NCBI GenBank assembly: GCA_050181295.1 | Contig: JBFXDI010000007.1 | Span: 1 to 55,302 of the forward strand | Source of the DNA: JBFXDI01 sp050181295 | Lineage (GTDB): Bacteria > Pseudomonadota > Alphaproteobacteria > Rhizobiales > Aestuariivirgaceae | Direction: 5' to 3' | Length of the DNA: 55,302 nucleotides | In this document: positions 23,165-31,243 of the stretch, piece after piece | Layout: each line of letters opens with the position of its first letter | Numbering within the stretch: position 1 is the stretch's first letter | Made by a program: the position numbers and the translations under genes | The notes under the pieces: generated by a model | Database searches by the model: none | Seen by the model: the letters and a program-made list of their open reading frames with translations, nothing else | Told to the model about the DNA's origin: nothing

Positions 23165-23923
23165 ATGACGGTAACCACGGCAAAACCCGGCGAACGGAGC
23201 GGCAGAATCCTCATTCTCGGCGGCACGACCGAGGCGCGCGCGGCGGCCGAGGCGCTGATCGCGCGCGGCCATGACGTCGTCACCTCGCTCGCGGGCGTCA
23301 CCCGCCATCCGCACGAGCCCAGAGGGAAAGTTCGCAAGGGCGGCTTCGGTGGTGTCGAGGGCCTAGAGGCCTACATCCGCGACAACGGCATCGCGCTCTT
23401 GGCCGACGCCACCCATCCCTTCGCCGCCGTCATGTCGGCGCACGCGGTCGAGGCGGCGGACCGCGCAGGCATCCCCTGCATCCGTCTCGAGCGCCCGGCC
23501 TGGGAGCCGCGGGCCGGCGACCGCTGGATGCGCGTTCCCGATATCGGCGAGGCGGCCGAGGCCGTGCCGCAGGGCGCGCGCGTGTTCCTCACCATCGGGC
23601 GCAAGGAGATCGCGCCTTTCGTCGGCAGGCCCGACCTTTCCGGTCTCGCCCGCATGATTGAGGCGCCCGAAAGCCCGCTGCCGGCAAGCTGGACCCTGCT
23701 CCTGGCGCGCGCGCCCTTCCTGCTCGAGGACGAGCGGAGCCTCATGAAGGAGAGCGCCATCACCGTGCTCGTCACGAAAAACTCGGGCGGGCAGACGGAG
23801 GCGAAGCTCGAGGCAGCCCGCGCGCTCGGCGTCCTCGTCGTCATGATCGAGCGCCCCACGAAGCCGCCGACGCAGACGGCGAATGACGTCGAGGGGTTGG
23901 TCAGGCTGATCGAGCAGGCTTAG
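23165..23923 (+). CDS. cobK: Precorrin-6A reductase
   Basis: A 252-residue protein with RILILGGTTEARAAAEAL at the N-terminus, GGFGGVEGLEAYIRDNGIALLADATHPFA, RLERPAW, VFLTIGRKEIAPF and VLVTKNSGGQTEAKLEAARALG, all CobK/CbiJ signatures. It reduces precorrin-6A to precorrin-6B with NADPH. TATAGAAT lies at 23151-23158, only 7 bp before the ATG, so a promoter placed there would give an almost leaderless mRNA. A CTCTC-a-GAGAG palindrome is at 23116-23126 in the shared cobA/cobK gap. Other middle-pathway cob genes (cobI, J, M, F, L, H) are not in this window. Confidence 0.92.
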   Translation: MTVTTAKPGERSGRILILGGTTEARAAAEALIARGHDVVTSLAGVTRHPHEPRGKVRKGGFGGVEGLEAYIRDNGIALLADATHPFAAVMSAHAVEAADRAGIPCIRLERPAWEPRAGDRWMRVPDIGEAAEAVPQGARVFLTIGRKEIAPFVGRPDLSGLARMIEAPESPLPASWTLLLARAPFLLEDERSLMKESAITVLVTKNSGGQTEAKLEAARALGVLVVMIERPTKPPTQTANDVEGLVRLIEQA

Positions 23924-23937
23924 GCGTACCTCCTCTG

Positions 23938-24025
23938 ACGTCACCCCGGCGAAAGCCGGGGTCCAATGGTGAGCCACCTGCGAGCGGCAGCGCTTCAGGG
24001 GATGCCAGCTTCCGCTGGCATGACG
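23938..24025. repeat. Palindromic repeat (GTCACCCCGGC / GCTGGCATGAC type)
   Basis: ACGTCACCCCGGCGAAAGCCGGGG forms a hairpin (CCCCGGC / GCCGGGG) and, 60 bp on, GATGCCAGCTTCCGCTGGCATGACG forms a second (TGCCAGC / GCTGGCA). The pattern is a very common REP-like unit in Rhizobiales and other alphaproteobacteria. It lies between the convergent ends of cobK and the DUF1326 gene and could stop transcription from both sides. Confidence 0.8.
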
Positions 24026-24035
24026 AAGAACTTGC

Positions 24036-24653
24036 TCACGGCCCCCGCCAGTCGATCGGCACGATCTCGGCCGACTTTCCCTTGAAGTCCCAGTTGCGGC
24101 CGAAGCCGCGGAACCGGCTGCGGACCGATTCCGCCACGATGATCAGCGGCCCGATCCAGTACTGGCTGTTCTCGATGGTGGTGGGCTTGTCCTTCTCGCG
24201 TCCCCGGATCGCCGCGATCTCGCCGTCGACGATCTTGGGTATCGAGAAGCGGCGGATATGTCCCTCCGTCTCGTAGCGAACCTCTTCCTGGAACACGCCG
24301 AGGAAGCGTCCGACGAGGATCGAGAGCAGCTTCGTGGTTCCGCCCGCGCGTCCGGAAAGAATCTGGGTCAGGGCCTTCACCTGGTAGACGTCGGCCTTCT
24401 CGTCCACATAGACGCCGGCCGTCCAGTTGCCGCGCGCCATGCGGCCGGGGATCTCGAGGACCAGGCCGACCGCGATGCCGGAGAGATCGACGTCGCCGTG
24501 CCGGCCGTCGTCGATCCGGAAGCCGCCCCAGGCCTGGCACTCGCCTTCGGTCGGAGGATGCGCGCCGAGCGAGATCACGCAGGGGCAGAAGACGTCGCAG
24601 TTGCACGAGATGATGAGTTCGCCGCGGATGTGCCAGGGCACTGTTGGGGCCAT
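24036..24653 (-). CDS. DUF1326 domain protein
   Basis: The 205-residue protein starts MAPTVPWHIRGELIISCNCDVFCPCVIS, the DUF1326 hallmark with three clustered cysteines (CNCDVFCPC). The middle part holds ARGNWTAGVYVDEKAD and the end SQYWIGPLIIVAESVRSRFRGFGRNW. No function is established for the family; the cysteine cluster could bind a metal. The start is the ATG at 24653, two bases from the stop of the upstream enoyl-CoA hydratase gene, so the two are surely cotranscribed. Confidence 0.87.
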   Translation of the reverse strand: MAPTVPWHIRGELIISCNCDVFCPCVISLGAHPPTEGECQAWGGFRIDDGRHGDVDLSGIAVGLVLEIPGRMARGNWTAGVYVDEKADVYQVKALTQILSGRAGGTTKLLSILVGRFLGVFQEEVRYETEGHIRRFSIPKIVDGEIAAIRGREKDKPTTIENSQYWIGPLIIVAESVRSRFRGFGRNWDFKGKSAEIVPIDWRGP

Positions 24654-24655
24654 GT

Positions 24656-25444
24656 CTAGTGTCCCTTGAAGGCGGGCTGGCGCTTCTCGAGGAAGGCGGC
24701 CACACCCTCGCGGAAGTCCCCGGTGCGGGCGGCCGTGCGCTGCAGGTCGCGCTCGAGATCGAGCTGCCTGTCGAGCGGATGGGCGGAAGCTTCCTGGATC
24801 GCCCCCTTCATGAGGCCGAGCGCCACGGTCGGCTGCGCCGCAAGGTGGCGCGCCAGGCGCCAGGCCTCGTCCATGAGCGCCTCGTCGACAACAGCCCTCC
24901 AGATCAGACCCCAGGCCTCGGCCTTCTCCGCGGGCAGCGGCTCGGCGAGAAGCGTCAGCCCCTTGGCGCGCGCCTCTCCCACCATGCGCGGCAGGAACCA
25001 TGTGCCGCCGCAATCGGGGATGAGCCCGATGCGCGCGAAGGCCTGGACGAAGCTCGCCGAGCGGGCCGCCAGCACGATGTCGCAGGCGAGCGCCAGATTG
25101 GCCCCTGCCCCGGCGGCGATCCCATTGACCGCCGCGACGATCGGAATGGGCATGCCGCGGAGCCGGCGGATCAGCGGGTTGAAATCCCGCTCGATCGCCA
25201 TGCCCACATCTTCGTCCACGCTCTCCATCGCGGCCGCTTCGGCGAGATCCTGGCCGGCGCAGAAGGCCCGGCCCGCGCCGGTGAGGATCAGCGCGCGGAC
25301 GCCCCGCGCATCAAGGTCTGAGAGCGCCGTGCGGAGATCGGCATGCAGGCCCGCCGTGAAGCTGTTGAGCTTCTCGGGGCGGTTGAGAGTGAGACAGGCC
25401 ACGTCGCCGTCGAAGGCCAGCTCTACGGTTTCGAGTGTCGCCAA
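24656..25444 (-). CDS. paaG: Enoyl-CoA hydratase/isomerase, PaaG-like
   Basis: A 262-residue crotonase, the same length as E. coli PaaG. It has LTLNRPEKLNSFTAGLHADL, the oxyanion-hole AFCAGQDLAE and NGIAAGAGANLALACDIVLA, ARIGLIPDCGGTWFLPRMVGEARA and GLIWRAVVDE. The C-terminal DRQLDLERDLQRTAARTGDFREGV and FLEKRQPAFKGH is diagnostic of PaaG, the ring-1,2-epoxyphenylacetyl-CoA isomerase. The other paa genes are not nearby, so a broader hydratase role remains possible. The start is TTG at 25444, with AGGAG eight bases upstream. Confidence 0.86.
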   Translation of the reverse strand: MATLETVELAFDGDVACLTLNRPEKLNSFTAGLHADLRTALSDLDARGVRALILTGAGRAFCAGQDLAEAAAMESVDEDVGMAIERDFNPLIRRLRGMPIPIVAAVNGIAAGAGANLALACDIVLAARSASFVQAFARIGLIPDCGGTWFLPRMVGEARAKGLTLLAEPLPAEKAEAWGLIWRAVVDEALMDEAWRLARHLAAQPTVALGLMKGAIQEASAHPLDRQLDLERDLQRTAARTGDFREGVAAFLEKRQPAFKGH

Positions 25445-25540
25445 GGACGCGCTCCTGAAATTCCGGCGCGAGGGTAGCAGATGGCAGGTCCGGAACAAGC
25501 CGCCCTTGTCCGCCCGGGACGATCGGGCCATGGTTCGGCC

Positions 25541-26743
25541 ATGACTGCCACCGAACAGCTGGATGCTGCCATCGTGGGAGCGGGCCCTGCCGGTCTGGCG
25601 GCCGCCTGCCTGCTCGCCGGCGCTGGTCTGAAGGTCTCGATTTTCGCCGGCAGGGAGGAGCCACGGGACGACCCGCGCGCCGTGGCGCTCATGCTGCCCT
25701 CGATCCGCCTGCTGCGGCATCTGGGAATAGACCCGAAGGATCCGGCTCTTGCCGGCTCACCCTTGAGGCGGCTCAGGATCGTGGACGACACCGGCCGCCT
25801 CTTCGCCTCGGCGCCCGTGACCTTCGAGGCCCGCGAGATCGGCGAGGAGGCCTTCGGGTGGAACCTTCCCATCGTGCCCTTGCGCGAGGCGCTTAAAGCG
25901 CGCGCGGCGACACTGGGCGTTCCCATCGCGCCGCAGGATGTCGAGACCTTCGATGCAGGCGACCGCGAGGCGCGGCTTGTCGCATCCGACGGCACGACGG
26001 CCAGTGCGCGCGTGGTGATCGGAGCCGATGGCAGCCGCTCCCGCATGCGCGCCCAGGCGGGCATCGGCGCGCTCGAGTGGTCCTACGACCAGACGGCGAT
26101 CGCCGCGGGCTTCTCCCACAGCGCTCCCCACGGCGACACATCCACCGAGTTCCACAAGGAGGCAGGTCCGCTGACCACCGTGCCGGGCGCCGGCAACCGC
26201 TCGACGCTCGTCTGGATGGAACGGCCGGAGCGCGCGGCCGAGCTCATGGCGATGACGGAAGCGGAATTCGCGCGCGTTCTCCAGTCGGAGATCCACGGCA
26301 CGCTCGGCCTTGTCTCGGACGTCGGAGTGCGCCGCGCCTTCCCGATGCGCGGGCTCACCGCCACGCCCTTCGCGCAAGGCCGTCTGATGCTGGTGGGCGA
26401 GGCCGCGCATGCGATTCCACCGATCGGGGCCCAGGGCTTGAACTTGAGCCTCCGGGATGCGGCCACGGCGGCCGAACTGATCGTAACGGCCATCGAGTCC
26501 GGCAAGGACCCCGGCGACCGGACGGTCATGGAGACCTACGACCGCCTGCGCCGACGGGACGTCGCCCCCCGCCTCGGCATCATCGACACGGTGAACCGCA
26601 CGCTGCTCAGCGGCTGGGCCCTGCCCCACGCGGCACGCTCCCTCGGCCTCGCGCTTGCCTCCCGGATCGGCCCCGCGCGTCAGCAGGTTCTCCGGCAGGG
26701 CGCCGGCCTGAGCGAGGATCTGCCTGCCGTGATGCAAGGCTGA
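25541..26743 (+). CDS. UbiH/UbiF/COQ6-family FAD monooxygenase
   Basis: The 400-residue flavoprotein has LDAAIVGAGPAGLAAACLLAGAGL (FAD ADP-binding), then VVIGADGSRSRMR (the DG motif), and RLMLVGEAAHAIPPIGAQGLNLSLRDA, the signature of the UbiH/COQ6 group. These enzymes hydroxylate the ubiquinone ring; the exact position (C5, C6 or C1) is not evident. The ATG at 25541 is taken, since the 20 residues before it do not belong to the fold. It is divergent from the paaG-like gene and separated from the RtcB gene by 82 bp. Confidence 0.88.
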   Translation: MTATEQLDAAIVGAGPAGLAAACLLAGAGLKVSIFAGREEPRDDPRAVALMLPSIRLLRHLGIDPKDPALAGSPLRRLRIVDDTGRLFASAPVTFEAREIGEEAFGWNLPIVPLREALKARAATLGVPIAPQDVETFDAGDREARLVASDGTTASARVVIGADGSRSRMRAQAGIGALEWSYDQTAIAAGFSHSAPHGDTSTEFHKEAGPLTTVPGAGNRSTLVWMERPERAAELMAMTEAEFARVLQSEIHGTLGLVSDVGVRRAFPMRGLTATPFAQGRLMLVGEAAHAIPPIGAQGLNLSLRDAATAAELIVTAIESGKDPGDRTVMETYDRLRRRDVAPRLGIIDTVNRTLLSGWALPHAARSLGLALASRIGPARQQVLRQGAGLSEDLPAVMQG

Positions 26744-26825
26744 TCCGGGTTGACAAGAAATCAATTCTCCTGAAAAGGGTCCGCCCCCGCGCGACGCACG
26801 CCGGGATGGAAACTGGACCAGACTC

Positions 26826-28235
26826 ATGGAGACGATCACCGGCAAGACGTTGCTCGACCTCGGCTATGCGCCGGGCTCGTGGTTCAAAAGCGCGATTTCG
26901 AAGGCGAATGCCGCCCTGCGCGATGGCGCAGACGAAGCCCAAGTGCAAGCCGTCATCGCTGCCTGCGCTCCCTCACCCGTCATTGCGATGCCGCTGCGCG
27001 CGCCGGGCGAACTGGTCCATCGGATGAACATCCGTCCCGAGAACGAGGACGAACGCGCCAACGTGGCTGCCGTCGAGCAGCACATGAGAGAACTCATGCG
27101 CGTGCCGACCGTGCGGGCCGGCGCCGTGATGCCCGATGCCTGCCCTTCCGGCGGCGCACCGGGCACGATCCCGGTCGGCGGCGTCATCGCGGCCGAGAAC
27201 GCCATTCATCCCGGCATGCATTCCGCCGATATCTGCTGCTCCATGGCGGTGACGACGTTCAAGGGAGCCGATGCGGCGGTGATCCTCGATGCCGGCATGA
27301 AGCTCACCCATTTCGGCGGCGGAGGCCGGCCGCGCGGGCAGCAGATCCGTCCGTCGGCCGAGATCATGGAGGCCTTCGAGGCCAACCCCTTCCTCGTGCC
27401 CGCCAAGTCGGCCGCCATCGAGCATTTCGCCACCCAGGGCGACGGCAATCACTTCTTCTACGTAGGCCGGATCGAGTCGACCGGCGACATCGCGCTCGTG
27501 ACCCATCACGGCTCGCGCAAGCCCGGCGCCGTGCTCTACAAGCTCGGCATGTCCGCGGCGGAGCGCTCGACGCGCGAGATGTCGCCCGAGACCGCGAGGC
27601 ACAACGCCTGGCTGGTCGCCGACAGCGCTGATGGCGAAGCCTACTGGAACGCCCTTCAGACGGTGAGGTCGTGGACCAAGGCCAATCACTACGCCATCCA
27701 TGACCGGATAGCGGAAGCCCTTGGCCTGGCCCGCCAGGATCGCTTCTGGAACGAGCACAATTTTGTCTTCCGGCGCTCCGACGGGCTCTTCTACCACGCC
27801 AAGGGAGCCACGCCGGCATGGGCTGACTTCGCTCCGGATTCTTCCGGCCTCACGCTCATCCCGCTCAACATGTCGGAGCCGATCCTCATCGCGCGCGGCC
27901 TCGACGCGGAGAACGGACTGGGCTTCGCTCCGCATGGCGCCGGGCGCAACATGAGCCGGGGAGCTTTCATGCGGCGCTATGCGCACATGACCGAGGAAGA
28001 GATCGTCGCCGAGCAGACCCGCGGAATTGACGCGCGCTTCTTCTGCGGCGTTCCGGACATCTCGGAGCTCCCGGCCGCCTACAAGGATGCGGCAACGGTG
28101 CGCAGCCAGATCCAGGCTTATGGTCTGGCTGAAGTCGTGGACGTGATCTCGCCCATCGGATGCATCATGGCGGGTGACTGGATGCGCCCGTTCCATGAGG
28201 AGCGCCGCAGGAAGCGCGAACAGTCCTCGCGCTGA
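26826..28235 (+). CDS. rtcB: RtcB-family RNA ligase homologue (divergent)
   Basis: A 469-residue RtcB-like protein. The metal motif is GMHSADICCSM where classical RtcB has DIGCGM, so the Asp and second Cys are kept but the glycines are changed. GDGNHFFYVGR, THHGSRKPGA, NEHNFVF and YHAKGATPAW follow; the His here is equivalent to the one that takes GMP. GAGRNMSRGAF is near the end. Classical RtcB joins 2',3'-cyclic phosphate or 3'-phosphate RNA ends to 5'-OH ends with GTP and Mn. No rtcA, rtcR or archease gene is nearby. The key residues look present, so activity is plausible, but the substrate is unknown. Confidence 0.87.
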   Translation: METITGKTLLDLGYAPGSWFKSAISKANAALRDGADEAQVQAVIAACAPSPVIAMPLRAPGELVHRMNIRPENEDERANVAAVEQHMRELMRVPTVRAGAVMPDACPSGGAPGTIPVGGVIAAENAIHPGMHSADICCSMAVTTFKGADAAVILDAGMKLTHFGGGGRPRGQQIRPSAEIMEAFEANPFLVPAKSAAIEHFATQGDGNHFFYVGRIESTGDIALVTHHGSRKPGAVLYKLGMSAAERSTREMSPETARHNAWLVADSADGEAYWNALQTVRSWTKANHYAIHDRIAEALGLARQDRFWNEHNFVFRRSDGLFYHAKGATPAWADFAPDSSGLTLIPLNMSEPILIARGLDAENGLGFAPHGAGRNMSRGAFMRRYAHMTEEEIVAEQTRGIDARFFCGVPDISELPAAYKDAATVRSQIQAYGLAEVVDVISPIGCIMAGDWMRPFHEERRRKREQSSR

Positions 28236-28245
28236 CAGGTCGGCG

Positions 28246-29364
28246 CTATTTCAGCAGCAAATCGTTGTGGGCGCCGAGCGGCGGCGCCGACAGCGGCTCG
28301 TCCGGGTCGCCCCGGAACTGCGGCGCGATCGGCACCGGCGCGGCCGGCAGCCGGGCGCCGTCCTCGTTCTGGAGCACGTGGTCGAAGAGCCCGCGCAGCC
28401 GGAAATGCGGCTCCTGCATTGCCTCCTCCAGCGTGCGGACGATCGAGCAGCAGCAGTCCTGGCCGTGGAAGAGCGCCCGCCAGTGCTCCGAGGGCTTCGA
28501 CGCGATGATCCTGCGCACCTCCTCGATCGTCGCCGCCGGATCGGCGCGATCGTCGCGGAGCGGTTCGGGGAGCCCGATGAGACGGCAGAAGGTGTCCCAG
28601 AACTTCTGCTCCAGCGCCGCGACCGCGACGTGGCGGCCGTCTGCGGCCGGATAGATCTGATAGCGCGGCGAGCCGCCGGTCAGAAGCTCTCCACCGGACA
28701 CGGGCCATTTGCCGCCGGCAAGTCCCTGCGCCATCGCCCACCAGCCCGTGAGACCGAAGAGGCCGTCCGTCATGGCGATGTCGAGATATGCGCCCCGGCC
28801 CGTGCGCTCCCGCGCCATGAGGGCGAGCAGGATGTTGATGACCGCCGCGTAGGAGCCGGCCGCGAGGTCGGCCGCCAGCACAGGCGGCACCGTAGGGCAC
28901 GCGGGATCGCCCATGGAGAGGTTCAGGAGGCCGGTGTCTCCGATGTAGTTGAGATCGTGCCCGGCCACCCCGGCCTTGGGGCCCGTCTGGCCGTAGCCCG
29001 TGATCGAGCAGTAGACGAGCCTCGCGTTCCGCGTCGAGACTGCCGGATAGCCGAGGCCGAGACGCGCCATGACCCCCGGCCGGAACTGCTCGATGAGGAC
29101 GTCAGCCTCCGCGAGCAGCGGCTCGATCAGTGTGAGCTGGCGGCGGTCCCTGAGATCGAGCGCCACGCTTGCCTTGCCGCGGTTGAGCATCGCGAAGCCG
29201 GCGGATTCCCGTCCCCATCGAGGCTCGTAGCCGCGCATCTCCTCCCCGCCCGGCCGCTCGATCTTGATCACCCGCGCGCCCGCCTCGGCCAGCATGAGGC
29301 CGGCCATGGGACCGGGCAGGAGCGTTGAGAAATCGAGGACCTTGACCCCTTCGAGCGGTCTCAT
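28246..29364 (-). CDS. CaiB/BaiF-family (class III) CoA-transferase
   Basis: The 372-residue protein opens MRPLEGVKVLDFSTLLPGPMAGLMLAEAGARVIKIERPGG. It contains GKASVALDLRD, DVLIEQFRPGVMARLGLGY, YCSITGYGQTGP with the catalytic Asp in AGHDLNYIG, and GSYAAVINILLAL, all of family III CoA-transferases. Close relatives are alpha-methylacyl-CoA racemases (AMACR), whose His/Asp pair would be the GHDLNY residues here, so racemase is a possible alternative. Its ATG overlaps the stop of the AEC transporter gene by 4 bp (ATGA), which argues for coupling. Confidence 0.88.
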   Translation of the reverse strand: MRPLEGVKVLDFSTLLPGPMAGLMLAEAGARVIKIERPGGEEMRGYEPRWGRESAGFAMLNRGKASVALDLRDRRQLTLIEPLLAEADVLIEQFRPGVMARLGLGYPAVSTRNARLVYCSITGYGQTGPKAGVAGHDLNYIGDTGLLNLSMGDPACPTVPPVLAADLAAGSYAAVINILLALMARERTGRGAYLDIAMTDGLFGLTGWWAMAQGLAGGKWPVSGGELLTGGSPRYQIYPAADGRHVAVAALEQKFWDTFCRLIGLPEPLRDDRADPAATIEEVRRIIASKPSEHWRALFHGQDCCCSIVRTLEEAMQEPHFRLRGLFDHVLQNEDGARLPAAPVPIAPQFRGDPDEPLSAPPLGAHNDLLLK

Positions 29365-30317
29365 GGCAGCATCCCGGATTTGATGGCGTAGATCAGCGGA
29401 GGAATGGTGACGGCGGAGAGAAGCGTCGAGACGAGGATGCTGCTCGATGCTCCCTCCACATAGGCGTTGAACTGGCGCGCCAGAATGAAGGCGTTGGTGG
29501 CGGTGGGCAGCGACGCCATCATCAGTGCGACGGAAACCCATAAGGGATCGACCGAGCCCAGGAGCCACAGCGTCGAGAACACGAGCGCCGGGTGGAGGAA
29601 GAGCTTTGTCATGACGATCACCGGAAACTCCGGCCCGATGCCGGCGAAGCGGCGCATGAAGAGCGTCACGCCGAGCGCGAAGAGTGCAGTCGGACCGGCC
29701 GCCCGGCTCAGCATCTCGAGCAGGCTTTGCGCCATGACCGGCGGTTCCAGACGGAAGGCGGAGGCGACGGCTCCCAGGAGCGTCGCGATGACGAAGGGAT
29801 GCAGGATGATGGACTTGCCGACCTTGGCCGCGATGGCATGGGCCTTCAGCCCCTCCCGCTGGCCGAGCGTGGCGAGCAGCGGGGTCAGGATGAACTGGAG
29901 CGCGCAGTCGAAGCAGAAGATGAGCGCCGCCGGCACCGCTGCGTCCTTGCCGAAGAACGCCACCGCCAGCGGCAGGCCCATGTAGCCGACATTGCCGAAG
30001 CTCGCCGAGGTGCCCTGGATCGCCGCGATGGTGACAGAGGTGCGGAACACGAAGACGAAGAGGATGAAGGGCAGGATGAAGGCGAGATAGGTCGCAAGCG
30101 AGGTCGCGAGCACGAAGGGCCAGTCGATGAGGCGCTCGAAGGGTGCGGCCGCGACCGTGAGGAAGATGAGGGCAGGCAGCGAAAAATAGACGATGAAGGC
30201 GTTGAGCCAGGCGAGCCCCTCCTCCTCGATGTCGAGGAAGAAGGCGGCGATGCCGCCGAGCACAATCAGGCCGAAGAACGGCATCGCCAGGTTGACGATC
30301 GCTAAAATCGTGTCCAA
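29361..30317 (-). CDS. AEC-family permease (auxin efflux carrier type)
   Basis: A 318-residue membrane protein with ten predicted segments, in two five-helix halves. It has the AEC pattern SLPALIFLTVAAAP, GNVGYMGLPLAVAFFG in the first half, and GPTALFALGVTLF and SLPTATNAFILARQFN in the second. AEC transporters move organic acids such as malate or malonate. Coupling to a CoA-transferase gene fits an organic-acid import and activation unit, but the substrate cannot be read from sequence. The start is TTG at 30317, giving the usual DTILAIVNLAMPFFGLI N-terminus. Confidence 0.88.
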   Translation of the reverse strand: MDTILAIVNLAMPFFGLIVLGGIAAFFLDIEEEGLAWLNAFIVYFSLPALIFLTVAAAPFERLIDWPFVLATSLATYLAFILPFILFVFVFRTSVTIAAIQGTSASFGNVGYMGLPLAVAFFGKDAAVPAALIFCFDCALQFILTPLLATLGQREGLKAHAIAAKVGKSIILHPFVIATLLGAVASAFRLEPPVMAQSLLEMLSRAAGPTALFALGVTLFMRRFAGIGPEFPVIVMTKLFLHPALVFSTLWLLGSVDPLWVSVALMMASLPTATNAFILARQFNAYVEGASSSILVSTLLSAVTIPPLIYAIKSGMLP

Positions 30318-30466
30318 CGCGCCGCCTTTCCGGCCTCTCGCGACGCCGCGGCCTAAGCGCGCGGAGCCTCGTTCTTCTCGTTTGGGAACCTCACGGGCGC
30401 CCCGATCATTCTCCTAGTCGCCGCCAACGCAACCTTCCAGACCATACCTTCGTCGAATATCCCCGC

Positions 30467-31243
30467 ATGCGCATCGATCTTTCCGGCAAACGGGTTCTGG
30501 TGACGGGCGGCAGCGGCGGGATAGGGGCCGCCGTGAGCCGCGCCTTCGGGCGGGCAGGTGCCCGCGTCGCCGTGAACTATGTCGGCAATGCGGGGGCGGC
30601 GGATGCGCTGGTGGAGGAGATAGGCCCTGAACGGGCCATGGCTATCGCGGCGGACGTCAGCGACGAGGCGCAGGTGGAGGCGATGTTCGCGCGCATCGGG
30701 TCCGCATGGGGAGGCCTCGACGTCCTCCTCAACAATGCCGGGATCGAGACCCATGCCACGCCGGCCTGGGAGCTTGCGCCTTCCGAATGGCGGAAGATCC
30801 TCGAGGTCAACCTCACCGGTGCGTTCCTCTGCGCGCGACTGGCCCTCCGGGGCATGATCGAACAGCGCTCCGGCGTGATCATCAACACGACCAGCGTCCA
30901 CGAGGTGATCGCGTGGAGCGGCCACAGCGCCTACGCGGCGAGCAAGGCGGGCCTCGCCATGCTCACGCGCACGCTGGCGCAGGAGGCGAGTCCTCACGGC
31001 GTGCGGGTCTTGAACCTTGCGCCCGGCGCCATCCGGACGCCGATCAACGAGGATGTGTGGCAGAGCGAGGGGGGCCGCGAGGATCTCCTTTCCAAGATTC
31101 CCCTCGGCCGCATCGGCGAGCCGGACGAGGTGGCGGGCATGGCCGTCGTGCTCGCCTCCGACATCGCGCGTTATCTCACCGGCACCACTGTCTTCGTCGA
31201 CGGAGGAATGACGGACTATCCGAGCTTCCGGCATGGCGGCTAA
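30467..31243 (+). CDS. SDR-family oxidoreductase (glucose dehydrogenase-like)
   Basis: The 258-residue classical SDR has VLVTGGSGGIGAAVSRAF (residues 11-28), LLNNAGIET at 88-96, and catalytic Ser143, Tyr156 and Lys160 in NTTSVHEVIAWSGHSAYAASK. It ends with FVDGGMTDYPSF. The C-terminal pattern is that of glucose-1-dehydrogenase-like SDRs. The stop overlaps the start of the GH15 gene by 11 bp, so the pair is translated together. Substrate is uncertain; a sugar is likely given the neighbour. Confidence 0.86.
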   Translation: MRIDLSGKRVLVTGGSGGIGAAVSRAFGRAGARVAVNYVGNAGAADALVEEIGPERAMAIAADVSDEAQVEAMFARIGSAWGGLDVLLNNAGIETHATPAWELAPSEWRKILEVNLTGAFLCARLALRGMIEQRSGVIINTTSVHEVIAWSGHSAYAASKAGLAMLTRTLAQEASPHGVRVLNLAPGAIRTPINEDVWQSEGGREDLLSKIPLGRIGEPDEVAGMAVVLASDIARYLTGTTVFVDGGMTDYPSFRHGG

